In this document: in pieces, positions 10,152-18,645 of the stretch
How the letters are laid out: each line of letters opens with the position of its first letter
Numbering within the stretch: position 1 is the first letter of the stretch
DNA from: Rickettsia sp. Oklahoma-10
Lineage (GTDB): Bacteria; Pseudomonadota; Alphaproteobacteria; Rickettsiales; Rickettsiaceae
Direction: 5' to 3'
Assembly (NCBI RefSeq): GCF_039954865.1
Contig: NZ_CP157197.1
Span: forward strand, 885,501 to 949,500
Length of the DNA stretch: 64,000 nt
Notes under the pieces: model-generated
Databases searched by the model: none
Seen by the model: only the letters and a program-made list of their open reading frames with translations
Told to the model about the DNA's origin: nothing
Translations under genes and position numbers: made by a program

Positions 10152-10279
10152 AATGTAAATCTTTATATGAAGTAAATAAAATGGCTGATCAGAATATGTT
10201 TAATCCAAATAATAATAATGATAAGCCTAATTTTAAATCGAGATGCTCTGGAAGGTATAATAATGACATCAGAAATTGA
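10114..10279 (+). pseudogene. traV: traV remnant
   Basis: The frame RSNFDCPLPQGLKCKSLYEV onward matches TraV of RAGE-2 from its residue 27 to the end. The lipoprotein signal half was moved to 8890-8916 by the block swap. Small indels near 10243 shorten the tail. Confidence 0.75.
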
Positions 10280-11088
10280 TAAAGATTTTGCTCGGGAAAG
10301 ACTAGCTAAACATTTTGTTTATGAATCATATGATGAGGAGAATAGCTTGTTTTTTAATAGAGCTTCAGTAGGATTTGTCCTGCTTGGCTGGCCACTGGTT
10401 GGGACAAGCTTGCAAGCTCAAGGAGAGATAGCTGAATTTTTAAAAAGTGATGAGAATTTACCGGTAGGCAGTAGTTTTGAAATATTGATGATTGGCTCTG
10501 ATCATATAAGAGAATATCTAAATAACTGGCAATTACATAGAAAAGGTACAATTTTTACTGAGCTTAGTAGTAGAAGAGTAAAGTTTCTAGAGCAAAAAGC
10601 AAAGGAAAAGGGAAATATCAAAGATGTAGTTTTATTAATTTCAGTAACTATTCCGACGCTGACGATTGATATTAATGAGATGATACGAAGAAGAGAAATA
10701 TTGCAAGATACATTTAAATCAATTGGCCTTACTACTTACAATGTTGAGGCAACATTGCTATTAAAATTTGTGCGTTTAATATTTGGCTGGAGGGAAGAAG
10801 AACATCCTGAACTTAACCCTTATGAAATATTATCTGAGCAGATTTTACCTAGTAATTTTTCTTTATATGAGAAGGAAGATTATGTAAGTCTTAATGACAA
10901 TCAAATATTTATTGCTCTAGAGGCAGGAAAAAGACCTTCTGAGTGGCGATTATCAGCGATGGATTTATTCTTAGGCAATGAACTAAGACGTGATGAATAT
11001 ATTAGAGCAAATTTTTTAATTCATTTTGGTTTGCAGATTATACCAAATCAATTAGTTGCAAAAACAGCAGCAATTACCAAAAGAGAAG
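10263..11088 (+). pseudogene. traC: traC 5' fragment
   Basis: The first about 275 codons of TraC, starting MTSEIDKDFARERLAKHFVY. This fragment retains 119 bases (10551-10669) that the RAGE-2 gene has lost, including KFLEQKAKEKGNIKDVVLLI. The frame then breaks off after AITKREV where it is joined to traD sequence. The ATPase half with the Walker motifs is absent. Confidence 0.9.
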
Positions 11089-11392
11089 TTTGATCCAAAA
11101 TGTGATAAGATACTTAATCCTTTGCAAGAGAATACTTCAGCATGGCTACCGTGGAATGATTGTCATGAAATTTGGGATTATTTTGTTAGGATCTTTAAAA
11201 ACAGTGCAGTAGCCGGTATAATTAGTAGTAGTGCACCTGAGACTTCTTCAGGTATTCAAGCAACTATTAGTAAAAATATTGAAGTGTTGCAACATTTAAA
11301 GCCTAAAGGTAGTTTTAGTATTAGAAAGTGGTTTACTACGGATTTTAAATGGCTTTCTATTTTACCACTATACTGGACTTTACAAGCTTAAA
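11089..11392 (+). pseudogene. traD: traD_F fragments
   Basis: Two internal pieces of the coupling protein: FDPKCDKILNPLQENT to HEIWDY (compare 38905-38990), then IFKNSAVAGIISSSAPETSS to IRKWFTTD (compare 39165-39310), joined by a further deletion. The Walker A and B regions are absent. After 11350 the match fades, and at about 11395 sequence matching 45931 (upstream of TraD_Ti) begins. Confidence 0.85.
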
Positions 11393-11509
11393 AATTGTAT
11401 CCAACATTGATCTGTTCAAGAAAAAATTTGCAGAATTTCTTAGCACTTATCATTATGCAGTTGACTTCCATAATTTATTGATGATTCATGATGATTATAA
11501 CAATCAAAA

Positions 11510-11803
11510 ATGCAAATTATCTATATGGATAATGTCATAAAACGTAGATTAAAATTAGAACAAAAAAAAGCTAAAATTATTACTGAAGAAGCAAGACTTA
11601 AAATTCAAGAACGAAAAGCTCGTACTTGTCGTTTAATTGAAATCGGTGGCTTAGTTGTTAAAGCTAAACTTGATGATTTACCCACTAACAGTTTACTAGG
11701 TGCTTTTGTTTCTTTAAAAGAAAAATTAATACAACATCCGAGTATCCAAGATCACTGGACTAAAATCGGCAAAAATATTTTTGATAATCACGAATTAAGA
11801 TAA
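11510..11803 (+). CDS. traD_Ti: TraD_Ti-type conjugal transfer protein, RAGE-1 copy
   Basis: A 97-residue basic protein, about 94% identical to 46049-46342. The pattern RLKLEQKKAKIITEEARLK, RKARTCRLIEIGGLVVKA matches the small TraD proteins of Agrobacterium Ti-type transfer systems, which are encoded beside the relaxase and probably act in DNA processing at oriT. The Met at codon 6 (MDNVIKRR) is an alternative start. Its usual partner traA_Ti is broken in RAGE-1 and lies 5 kb away. Confidence 0.8.
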   Translation: MQIIYMDNVIKRRLKLEQKKAKIITEEARLKIQERKARTCRLIEIGGLVVKAKLDDLPTNSLLGAFVSLKEKLIQHPSIQDHWTKIGKNIFDNHELR

Positions 11804-11873
11804 TTTAATATTAATATCATATATAAAATTTTAAATATTTAAATTAAGGAGTAGATAAATTGTATATTATCTG

Positions 11874-11890
11874 ATACCATTATATGGTAT
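11874..11890 (+). terminator. Short hairpin after TraD_Ti
   Basis: ATACCAT-TAT-ATGGTAT followed by TTAAAA, between TraD_Ti and the transporter gene. The U-tract is weak; it could be a terminator or an operator. Confidence 0.35.
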
Positions 11891-11906
11891 TTAAAACAGT
11901 CAAGTA

Positions 11907-13235
11907 ATGATAGAATATATTAAACATAATGAAGGAACATTTACTTCATTAACAACAGAACAAAAGAAAGCTGTAGGATTATTATCAATTGGAACATTTT
12001 TAGAATATTTTGATTTGATGCTCTATGTTCACATGACAGTTTTACTTAATGAGTTATTTTTTCCTAAAGCAGACCCTCATACTCAAGCTATTTACTCTGC
12101 CTTTGCATTCTGTTCTACTTATGTGATGAGACCTGTTGGAGCCATAATTTTTGGCTTAGTTGGTGATATGATGGGTCGTAAAGCAACTATAATTATTACT
12201 ACATTCTTAATGTCGTCTTCATGTCTTGCAATGGCTCTTGTCCCAACTTATGCTGAGAAAGGATTCATTGCTACTATAATAGTGATAACATGTCGTATTA
12301 TTCAAGGTCTATCTTCTATGGGTGAAATAGTTGGAGCACAACTATACTTACTAGAAATCACAAAACCTCCTATACAATATCCTATTGTTTTAATGACATC
12401 AGTATTTGCTAACTTAGGAGGTATGATAGCCTTAGCTGTTGCATCTTTGGTTACCTCATTTGGATTTAACTGGCGTATAGCGTTTTTGATTGGAACTATA
12501 ATAGCAATTGTTGGAGCAGTTGCTAGAACTGCTTTACGGGAAACTCCCGAATTTGCTGATGCGAAACGCCGTGTTAAGAAAAATATTACTTTAATACAAA
12601 AAACTACAGATAATCCATTAAAAGATAATCTTATTTACAATGAAAGTGTCAATCTAAAAACAGTCTTCTTTTTATTATTAATATCATGTGGTTGGCCAAT
12701 ATGTTTTTATTTTACTTATATTTATTGTGGTGAAATTTTAAAAAATTCTTTTAATTTTACAGCAGAAGCAGTTATTCATCATAATTTCATTGTCGCAATA
12801 GTAAATTTTTGTGCTTACTTAATATTAACTTATTTAAGTTATATTATATACCCATTAAAAATTCTTAAGGTTAAATTAGTAATATTTTTTATTTTTGCTC
12901 TAATTTGCCCTTATTTACTAAATAATATTACTACTTCTGTTCATTTGTTTTTAATTCAATCATTTGTAATGTTATTTTTTCTTAGTGCCAATCCAGCTAT
13001 GCCAATTTTTCTAAAGCATTTTCCAGTTTTTAAACGATTTAGAACAGCAAGTATTATTTTTGCTTTATCGACTGTTTCTATGAATATTATTATATCTTTT
13101 GGTCTTGTATATTTAACAAAATATTTTGGCCATTGGGGAATACAAATGATACTATTTCCAATAATAATAGGATTTACACTTGGATTAAATTATTTCAATA
13201 ATTTAGAAAAAAATAAAATATCATGTTTATTTTAG
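11907..13235 (+). CDS. MFS transporter, metabolite:H+ symporter (ProP-like) family
   Basis: A 442-residue protein with twelve hydrophobic segments. Family marks are GTFLEYFDLMLYVHM in helix 1, the loop GLVGDMMGRKATII (the GxxxDxxGRR motif), and RTALRETPEF after helix 6. This is the MHS branch, which includes ProP-like osmolyte and dicarboxylate transporters and is expanded in Rickettsia. The substrate cannot be read from sequence. It overlaps the downstream sialidase-like gene by 13 bases, so the two form an operon, and import of a product released by that enzyme is an attractive but unproven idea. Confidence 0.85.
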   Translation: MIEYIKHNEGTFTSLTTEQKKAVGLLSIGTFLEYFDLMLYVHMTVLLNELFFPKADPHTQAIYSAFAFCSTYVMRPVGAIIFGLVGDMMGRKATIIITTFLMSSSCLAMALVPTYAEKGFIATIIVITCRIIQGLSSMGEIVGAQLYLLEITKPPIQYPIVLMTSVFANLGGMIALAVASLVTSFGFNWRIAFLIGTIIAIVGAVARTALRETPEFADAKRRVKKNITLIQKTTDNPLKDNLIYNESVNLKTVFFLLLISCGWPICFYFTYIYCGEILKNSFNFTAEAVIHHNFIVAIVNFCAYLILTYLSYIIYPLKILKVKLVIFFIFALICPYLLNNITTSVHLFLIQSFVMLFFLSANPAMPIFLKHFPVFKRFRTASIIFALSTVSMNIIISFGLVYLTKYFGHWGIQMILFPIIIGFTLGLNYFNNLEKNKISCLF

Positions 13236-14314
13236 AAACAAAAATAGAAGAATTTATTTTAAATAATTCAGATCTAAAAGATGTTCATGCTGCGACCATA
13301 TTTGCTTTTGATGATAAAAAATTAATAACATCATTTTTTGGTAAAACACGATCTGAATCAGGTAAGTCAGAAGAAAATAATAGCATTTGGATCAGTTTAG
13401 GATTTAAAAGTAATAATCATTATCAATGGACTACTCCAGAAAGAATCGTTTCACCGCAATATTTCTGTGATCATCATATCTCTCTAAAGCAAGATAATGG
13501 AATAATCAGTTGTGGAAATCCAGTAATTACTTTCTTTAATAATCAGTTACTCATTTTTAGTAAGATTGGACCTTATCCAAGAACATGGAGTGGAATATTA
13601 TCTCGTTCTTATGATCAGGGATTAACATGGCAAAAACCAGAACTATTACATGGTATTTTAGGACCAGCACGTAATAAGCCACTAATTTATGAAAATAATA
13701 TTTTATCTCCATGTTCTCGAGAAAGTTGTATTGATGATTTTTCATATATAGAATATTCATCAGATTTACATACATGGAATTTAAGTAATCCTATATTACC
13801 ATCCAACCCTCAAATTTTTCAAAAAGGTTACAGAGGTCTTATACAGCCAACTTTAGTTAGTAGTAATTTACCAAATAAAATCATAATGTTAGTAAGACCT
13901 AGAAAAACTGATTCCTTAATGTCTACTTACATACACAGATCAATATCTATAAATAAAGGAATATATTGGAGTAATTTAGAACCAGTAAACTTATTAAACC
14001 CTGATAGTGCCATTGATGCCATTAATTTAGGTGATGATACATTACTACTCGCATATAATCGAGTAATCAATCATCACAAATCACGAAATATATTAAGCTT
14101 AGCTTTATCCAATGATGAAGGCTTTAATTGGCACCCTATTACTATTAGAAATTCTATCTATCCTGAAGGGGATATAGAATATAATAACATCCTGTCTGCA
14201 GAATATTCATATCCTGCTATTATTATGAGTCCTGATAACAATGAAATTCATGTAATATATACATTTAATAGAATTAACCTAAAGCATAAAGTATTTCAAT
14301 TACTACCAAAATAA
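13223..14314 (+). CDS. BNR/Asp-box sialidase-like protein
   Basis: A 363-residue protein with three Asp-box motifs: RSYDQGLTW, SISINKGIYW (degenerate) and SNDEGFNW, spaced as in a six-bladed beta-propeller. Between them are conserved stretches of the BNR_2 family: FFNNQLLIFSKIGPYPRTWS, GILGPARNKPL, GLIQPTL and NPDSAIDAINL followed by DTLLLAYN. No signal peptide is visible, so it is cytoplasmic or exported by another route. Members range from exo-sialidases to proteins of unknown glycosidase activity, so sialidase activity is not shown. It is translationally coupled to the transporter upstream. Confidence 0.75.
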   Translation: MFILETKIEEFILNNSDLKDVHAATIFAFDDKKLITSFFGKTRSESGKSEENNSIWISLGFKSNNHYQWTTPERIVSPQYFCDHHISLKQDNGIISCGNPVITFFNNQLLIFSKIGPYPRTWSGILSRSYDQGLTWQKPELLHGILGPARNKPLIYENNILSPCSRESCIDDFSYIEYSSDLHTWNLSNPILPSNPQIFQKGYRGLIQPTLVSSNLPNKIIMLVRPRKTDSLMSTYIHRSISINKGIYWSNLEPVNLLNPDSAIDAINLGDDTLLLAYNRVINHHKSRNILSLALSNDEGFNWHPITIRNSIYPEGDIEYNNILSAEYSYPAIIMSPDNNEIHVIYTFNRINLKHKVFQLLPK

Positions 14315-14342
14315 TCTATTCTATAAATAATCAAGTAGTATG

Positions 14343-15050
14343 CTAAATTATATTTATAGCTTCAGTGTTGTGTTTAAAATAACTCCCAAACTTTCTAAGA
14401 TTATTAGTGAGCAATGTATTTTCCTTTAATCTATTTTGATGTGTAGCATTGAAACATAATCGATAAAAGTGTTTTTCTAATGATGAAATTCCAAGGTAAG
14501 GCATCAAAACAATAAAATTTATTAAAGTTTCATTTATAATTTTTTTAGCTTTTTCAGGAGATTTAGCACCTATTGTCTGTATATTATGCAGTCTATCAAA
14601 TAACTTTATCAGAAGTACATCATGTTTCTTCTCTTTGTATAACATCTCTACCATTTCAGCAGAACTAATCTTTATACCATTTTCCTTAATCCTCGTCAAA
14701 TCCATTACTTGATTGGTTATATTCTCTCCAAATTCCTGTAATATTTTCTCTTTGGTAAGTTCTGTATCCTCTATAGTATCATGCAATATACTAGTTACTA
14801 GTATATCTGTTCTAAATAAGTAATCTGATATCATATATGCTACTTCTATCGGATGTGAATAAAATGGTTCTCCTGATTGACGCATCTGACTACCATGATA
14901 TTTCTTAGCATAGTATATAGCTTTCTTTACCTCCAATACACCCACTGGTGGTACTTTTACTACACTATTTAAATATATTACTTTATCTAATAACTTCTTA
15001 GCATAAATACATATCTCAAAATTTGTTTGATAACCTTCTATCTTTTTCAT
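14343..15050 (-). CDS. SpoT-like HD-domain hydrolase, RAGE-1
   Basis: A 235-residue protein that is only the HD hydrolase half of RelA/SpoT enzymes. Motifs are AKKYHGSQMRQSGEPFYSHP, SILHDTIEDTELTKEKI and LLIKLFDRLHNIQTIG, which supply the metal-binding His, His-Asp and Asp and the pyrophosphate-binding region. No synthetase, TGS or ACT domain is present. It should hydrolyse (p)ppGpp. It is a paralogue of 51503-52249, about half identical, and lies convergent with the sialidase-like gene. Confidence 0.85.
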   Translation of the reverse strand: MKKIEGYQTNFEICIYAKKLLDKVIYLNSVVKVPPVGVLEVKKAIYYAKKYHGSQMRQSGEPFYSHPIEVAYMISDYLFRTDILVTSILHDTIEDTELTKEKILQEFGENITNQVMDLTRIKENGIKISSAEMVEMLYKEKKHDVLLIKLFDRLHNIQTIGAKSPEKAKKIINETLINFIVLMPYLGISSLEKHFYRLCFNATHQNRLKENTLLTNNLRKFGSYFKHNTEAINII

Positions 15051-15079
15051 TAATGCTTATTAATTATTTTTAATACTTT

Positions 15080-15493
15080 TTACCTAAATTTTCCAAATAA
15101 TCCTATATCTTTTATTCTCTTATTCAGCTCTGATGGATCTACTAATAAGGTTATTATAGGAAGCATTTGAGTAATGTTTGTGTTTATAGTAGTTGATAAA
15201 AATTCCTTTTGACCATATTGTTCCAAAACAACTTTATTGTTTATGGTAGCCAATAATGTATTGTATGTTGTGTTAATTATATCTGTTTTTGGTGAGGGTG
15301 GCTTAAATATTGATCTGATATTGGAATCTTCATGTCTCTTTGTATAAGTTATAGTTGCCGGAAAAGCACATTCAGCTAATATTGATTTGTAAGTGATGTT
15401 AATAAAAACACTATTATGTTCGAATAATAGATTACTTGCCGGAATCTGTACTACTGCTAAAGGTACTAATTTATATTCTAAAATATTACGCAA
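15080..15493 (-). CDS. Hypothetical protein
   Basis: A 137-residue frame upstream of, and co-directional with, the SpoT-like gene (29-base gap). It has no signal peptide, membrane helix or recognised motif; the middle contains SIFKPPSPKTDIINTTYNTL. It could be a fragment of a larger decayed gene, since the cargo region on either side carries truncations. I do not recognise it. Confidence 0.4.
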   Translation of the reverse strand: MRNILEYKLVPLAVVQIPASNLLFEHNSVFINITYKSILAECAFPATITYTKRHEDSNIRSIFKPPSPKTDIINTTYNTLLATINNKVVLEQYGQKEFLSTTINTNITQMLPIITLLVDPSELNKRIKDIGLFGKFR

Positions 15494-15554
15494 ATTGAGA
15501 TTTATATTTAGAGAAAAGTTGTAAGGTATAGTATTATTGTCTTTTACCAGATAA

Positions 15555-17051
15555 ATTATTATTATACGTTATATATTCTGGGATGGTGAGTCTACAACAC
15601 AATCTAGTTTTGAATTAGCTGCAAGTAGATTAGGTTTTACAGGTTATAAAAAAGCAGATCAAAATATAAGTGCAGCAGAGCACCAAGAGGCTTTACTAAG
15701 GCAACTCCAAATTGCAGGTTATTTCCAACCGGAAAAGTTATGGGAAAGTATTAATCGTCTAGGGATAAAGAATCCTATAACAACTTTTAAACAAATATAT
15801 CCTACCATAAGGAAATCCAAAGCAGATCAAAGTGATCCTAACAAATTTAATGCTAAGATACTACGCAAAAACCTAGGAAAAGGAACAGAATTAGATGAAC
15901 AAGATGTCATGGATTTACTTTTTTATATTTCTCAAAGTGCTTTTGGTCGCAAACCTGGCCAGGAACGTAATGAACTATCTTCCCAAGACTGGATGAATAA
16001 ATATGAGAAAGAATATTTAACAAATGCAAAAGTGCTACGTCTTATTGATCGTGAGATTCCAGAACATCAATACTATGACAGTGCTTGGATAGCTGGGGCA
16101 TCTCGAATAGGTGTAATGGCTCGTATCATAGATTACTATAATACACTATCAACATATAATATTAAAGTAAGTGATGAAACATCAATATTAGCAGGAGAGC
16201 GGGAATTATGGGCTAATATTGATGGCATTACACCTATGGTACGTGACAAGTTGATTGAAGCTTATAAAACAAAAACTGACTTAGATAAACTGGATATTTC
16301 TCTACCAGTAGGAGAGGATCAAGCTCGTGTAGCAGAAGGTAAAGAATACATAGAAGGTTTAGCTGCACGGTATAATATCAGATTGAATAAATCATCACCA
16401 TTTATTCAATACAAGACAAAAGAGGAATGTCCTCCAGGATATTTTCCTGCTAGAGTATATCCTAATTATTTAGAAGGAGAAAATCGTAAACTAACAGAAA
16501 GTTTAATGTCCCAAGATTTACTTACTACTTATCACTTAAATAATAGTAAGACTATTACTGTAATTAACACGTTAACAGAGCAACACCAGAGGCCTAATAC
16601 TACTAGTACAGCTCGTGACGCTGCAAAAAAATTAGTGGAGTGTATTATTAACGGTGCGTATGAGGGTAAGAAAGAATTTGTCATCCTATTTGAAACAAAC
16701 AATCCATATATTGAGCGTCAAACTATTGTCACCCAACGAGAAGTAAATAAAGCATTACAAGAGCATAAATTAAGCGACAATGGATATATTATAAAAGTCG
16801 AAGGTGTCGGCTTTAAGTGCAAACAAGATATTGCTACAATACATTCTGAGTTCGCCGCATTAATATCAGAAAAATGGAAAAATGCGATTGAATACCAAAA
16901 AGCAGATGGTATATCACCAAAACGGTCTATTGAAGATTTACAATTTCAAACTCGTGATAGTTCTGGAATTATCTCTTCTCAACCCGATATTTCTAAAGTC
17001 GATCTATCAGGACACTGGTTACAAGATCTGTTTGACGAGTACTTACCATAG
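15555..17051 (+). CDS. Unknown protein, 5'-truncated
   Basis: An ATG at 15909 would give 380 residues, but the same frame is open back to 15555 (after a TAA) with protein-like sequence such as FELAASRLGFTGYKKADQNI and RQLQIAGYFQPEKLWESINR, and no ATG, so about 118 more residues belong to it and the true N-terminus has been lost. Further features include DSAWIAGASRIGVMARIIDY and EFVILFETNNPYIERQTIV. It is soluble, with no signal peptide. I do not recognise the family. It lies among cargo between the SpoT-like gene and the relaxase remnant. Confidence 0.6.
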   Translation: MIIIRYIFWDGESTTQSSFELAASRLGFTGYKKADQNISAAEHQEALLRQLQIAGYFQPEKLWESINRLGIKNPITTFKQIYPTIRKSKADQSDPNKFNAKILRKNLGKGTELDEQDVMDLLFYISQSAFGRKPGQERNELSSQDWMNKYEKEYLTNAKVLRLIDREIPEHQYYDSAWIAGASRIGVMARIIDYYNTLSTYNIKVSDETSILAGERELWANIDGITPMVRDKLIEAYKTKTDLDKLDISLPVGEDQARVAEGKEYIEGLAARYNIRLNKSSPFIQYKTKEECPPGYFPARVYPNYLEGENRKLTESLMSQDLLTTYHLNNSKTITVINTLTEQHQRPNTTSTARDAAKKLVECIINGAYEGKKEFVILFETNNPYIERQTIVTQREVNKALQEHKLSDNGYIIKVEGVGFKCKQDIATIHSEFAALISEKWKNAIEYQKADGISPKRSIEDLQFQTRDSSGIISSQPDISKVDLSGHWLQDLFDEYLP

Positions 17052-17067
17052 AATATTAGTGTCCTAC

Positions 17068-17940
17068 ATTATATTGGTTCTAAGATTCCAGCTTAGAGTT
17101 GGTATCTTGTTCATTATTTGACATAGAATTTACAAGTTTGATTTTTCATATAATACTTCAGCTCTCCTAATTTTTACTATTTTATCATATTGCTCTGTTT
17201 GAATTTTAATTTGTTGATTTTTACTTGTAAATATTTCTTAGCTTCTACAAAATCAAAAATTTTTTCTCTTTGTAATAAGGTAAATAAGTCTTCCCTTTAT
17301 TAAAATCGTACTATATACCAGCTTTACTGCCATCTATCTTCATCGCTATCTTACCATCTTTTTTCCAGCGTAGTACTTGACTATTTGATAAATGCTTATT
17401 TGAACTGCCTAGCAAATTTCTTCCTATAGCTTCTGCTTTAAATGATAATCTTTGCTTCAATTCCAGTGCTTCTTGTTTCTTAATAGAATTAATAATCTAT
17501 TTTATTTTTTGCCATAACCTCCTCTTGTAACCTAACACTTATTGTTATATCTTGTTGATTACAACTTTTGAGGTTGTAAGAAGAGCGAAAACACTCTTCT
17601 TGACTTTTATGGTTTGTGACAAAATTTGTGCTAGTGCTTCTTAGGATTCCTGATACTTTAGCAGGTGGCTCTGACTTTACTCTTAAGCGATAGTAATTAT
17701 CATTACTGTGTAATCTATTATCAATATCTTCTATTACTCCTTCCCGCTATCTGTTTTAGTAACAAACTAATCGTTACTTACTAAAGTTATCATTGAAAAT
17801 TCACCATTTTCTATTTGTAAATCTTTGATTAATGCCATTTACTTCAGCATTACACATGGTTCTGATGCAACCTATAATATTTTGCCCATAATTGGTGGCA
17901 ATTTTATAAGCCTCAGCAAGTACTTGAGAGTTTTGTTTTA
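17068..17940 (-). pseudogene. traA_Ti remnant
   Basis: Discontinuous pieces matching the minus-strand relaxase gene at 42481-44410, with several deletions and stops. 17068-17180 matches 42481-42660, 17180-17760 matches 42700-43620, and 17760-17940 matches pieces of 43618-44400. The relaxase N-terminus is gone. The order here (after the cargo, next to the initiator remnant) differs from RAGE-2, where traA_Ti precedes TraD_Ti. Confidence 0.8.
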
Positions 17941-18078
17941 TCTTACCAGTTACTAGAGGATAGATTACTCAAGAAGGATAAAATTACCAACAAAATTATA
18001 GAAGATGATTGAATTTTGATCACCATGATCATGTGTTACACAATCATTAGTAAAATCCGAGCAGCATATAGTGTACAT
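17941..18078 (-). pseudogene. DnaA-like initiator gene, 5' remnant
   Basis: Matches 56085-56227, the first about 45 codons of the RAGE-2 initiator, with small changes. The CAT start at 18076-18078 is altered in context, and the rest of the gene has been deleted up to the traA_Ti remnant. Confidence 0.75.
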
Positions 18079-18144
18079 AAGCCCTCAACTTAAACATCAG
18101 TAAGAGGTATTTCAAGGCAGTTATAGTACTAATTTTTAAAACGT

Positions 18145-18156
18145 GATGAGCATATA
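18145..18156 (+). repeat. GATGAGCATATA motif, right end of RAGE-1
   Basis: Twelve of the 13 bases of the end motif, in the same position relative to the tRNA fragment as 56297-56309 in RAGE-2. A degenerate copy lies at 18061-18078. Confidence 0.5.
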
Positions 18157-18214
18157 AGCAGCATACGGGGCAGGGAGCTAAAAGTAGTAAATTATGAAAG
18201 GCTTGATTGGATGC

Positions 18215-18265
18215 TGGTGGGTGATGAGGGAATCGAACCCCCGACCTTTACGATGTCAATGTAAC
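18215..18265 (-). repeat. tRNA-Val 3' fragment, attachment scar between RAGE-1 and RAGE-2
   Basis: Reading leftward this is the 3' half of tRNA-Val, from the anticodon (GAC) and 3' anticodon strand through the variable loop, T arm, acceptor strand ATCACCC and ACCA. It matches 56367-56416 except within the T arm, where paired positions differ (GGGGG/CCCTC against GGTGG/CCACT). The 5' half is absent. This is what integration at a tRNA 3' end leaves between tandem elements. The preceding bases 18120-18214 are also homologous to 56270-56366. Confidence 0.88.
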
Positions 18266-18375
18266 GGTTCGTTTTACCTTACTTTTTGCCTTTTTCTTAT
18301 AAACCAATTTATACCTCACAACTCTTTATATGTTAAGGGTTTTTTCTTACTACCAATACTATGCTTTAACTTTAG

Positions 18376-18480
18376 TAGAGTTGCAATAATTTGTCAATCT
18401 TTAAAAAATATTAGAAATTTTAAAATAGGATATGGATATAATGAGCATATAGCGAGTCAAATTTTATGATCAATTTTTAC
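18376..18480 (+). repeat. Left-end repeat of RAGE-2 upstream of int
   Basis: About 85% identical to 3830-3925, upstream of the RAGE-1 integrase. It contains the motif ATGAGCATATAG at 18441-18452. It probably holds recombinase arm sites and/or the int promoter. Confidence 0.55.
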
Positions 18481-18645
18481 CTTGCAATTTACTTGGACCT
18501 TTTGAATTTATGAATCAATAATTACAATTATTAGTTGTTTATATTGTAAAAGTAATAATCAAGTTCATTGTAATTATATTTGATATAGAATTTGCTATTA
18601 CAATTAAAACATACTACAGTTTTAAATATATATTTCGGTTAAGCT

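Larger units (their letters stand above)
3830..18265 (+). mobile_element. RAGE-1, degraded conjugative element
   Basis: The copy runs from the left-end repeat homologous to 18376-18480 to the tRNA-Val fragment at 18215-18265. It holds, in the same order as RAGE-2, int, LRR gene, small antisense frame, traL/E/K, pilin candidate, traB/V/C, then a deletion to traD, TraD_Ti, cargo, and remnants of traA_Ti and the DnaA-like gene. Almost every transfer gene is broken, while the LRR gene and cargo genes are open. It lies farther from the intact tRNA than RAGE-2, as expected for the older of two tandem insertions. Confidence 0.85.

Noticed and set aside
18194-18469. 91-codon plus-strand frame with MRESNPRPLRCQCNGSF
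   Set aside because: It translates the tRNA-Val fragment; no coding character beyond it.
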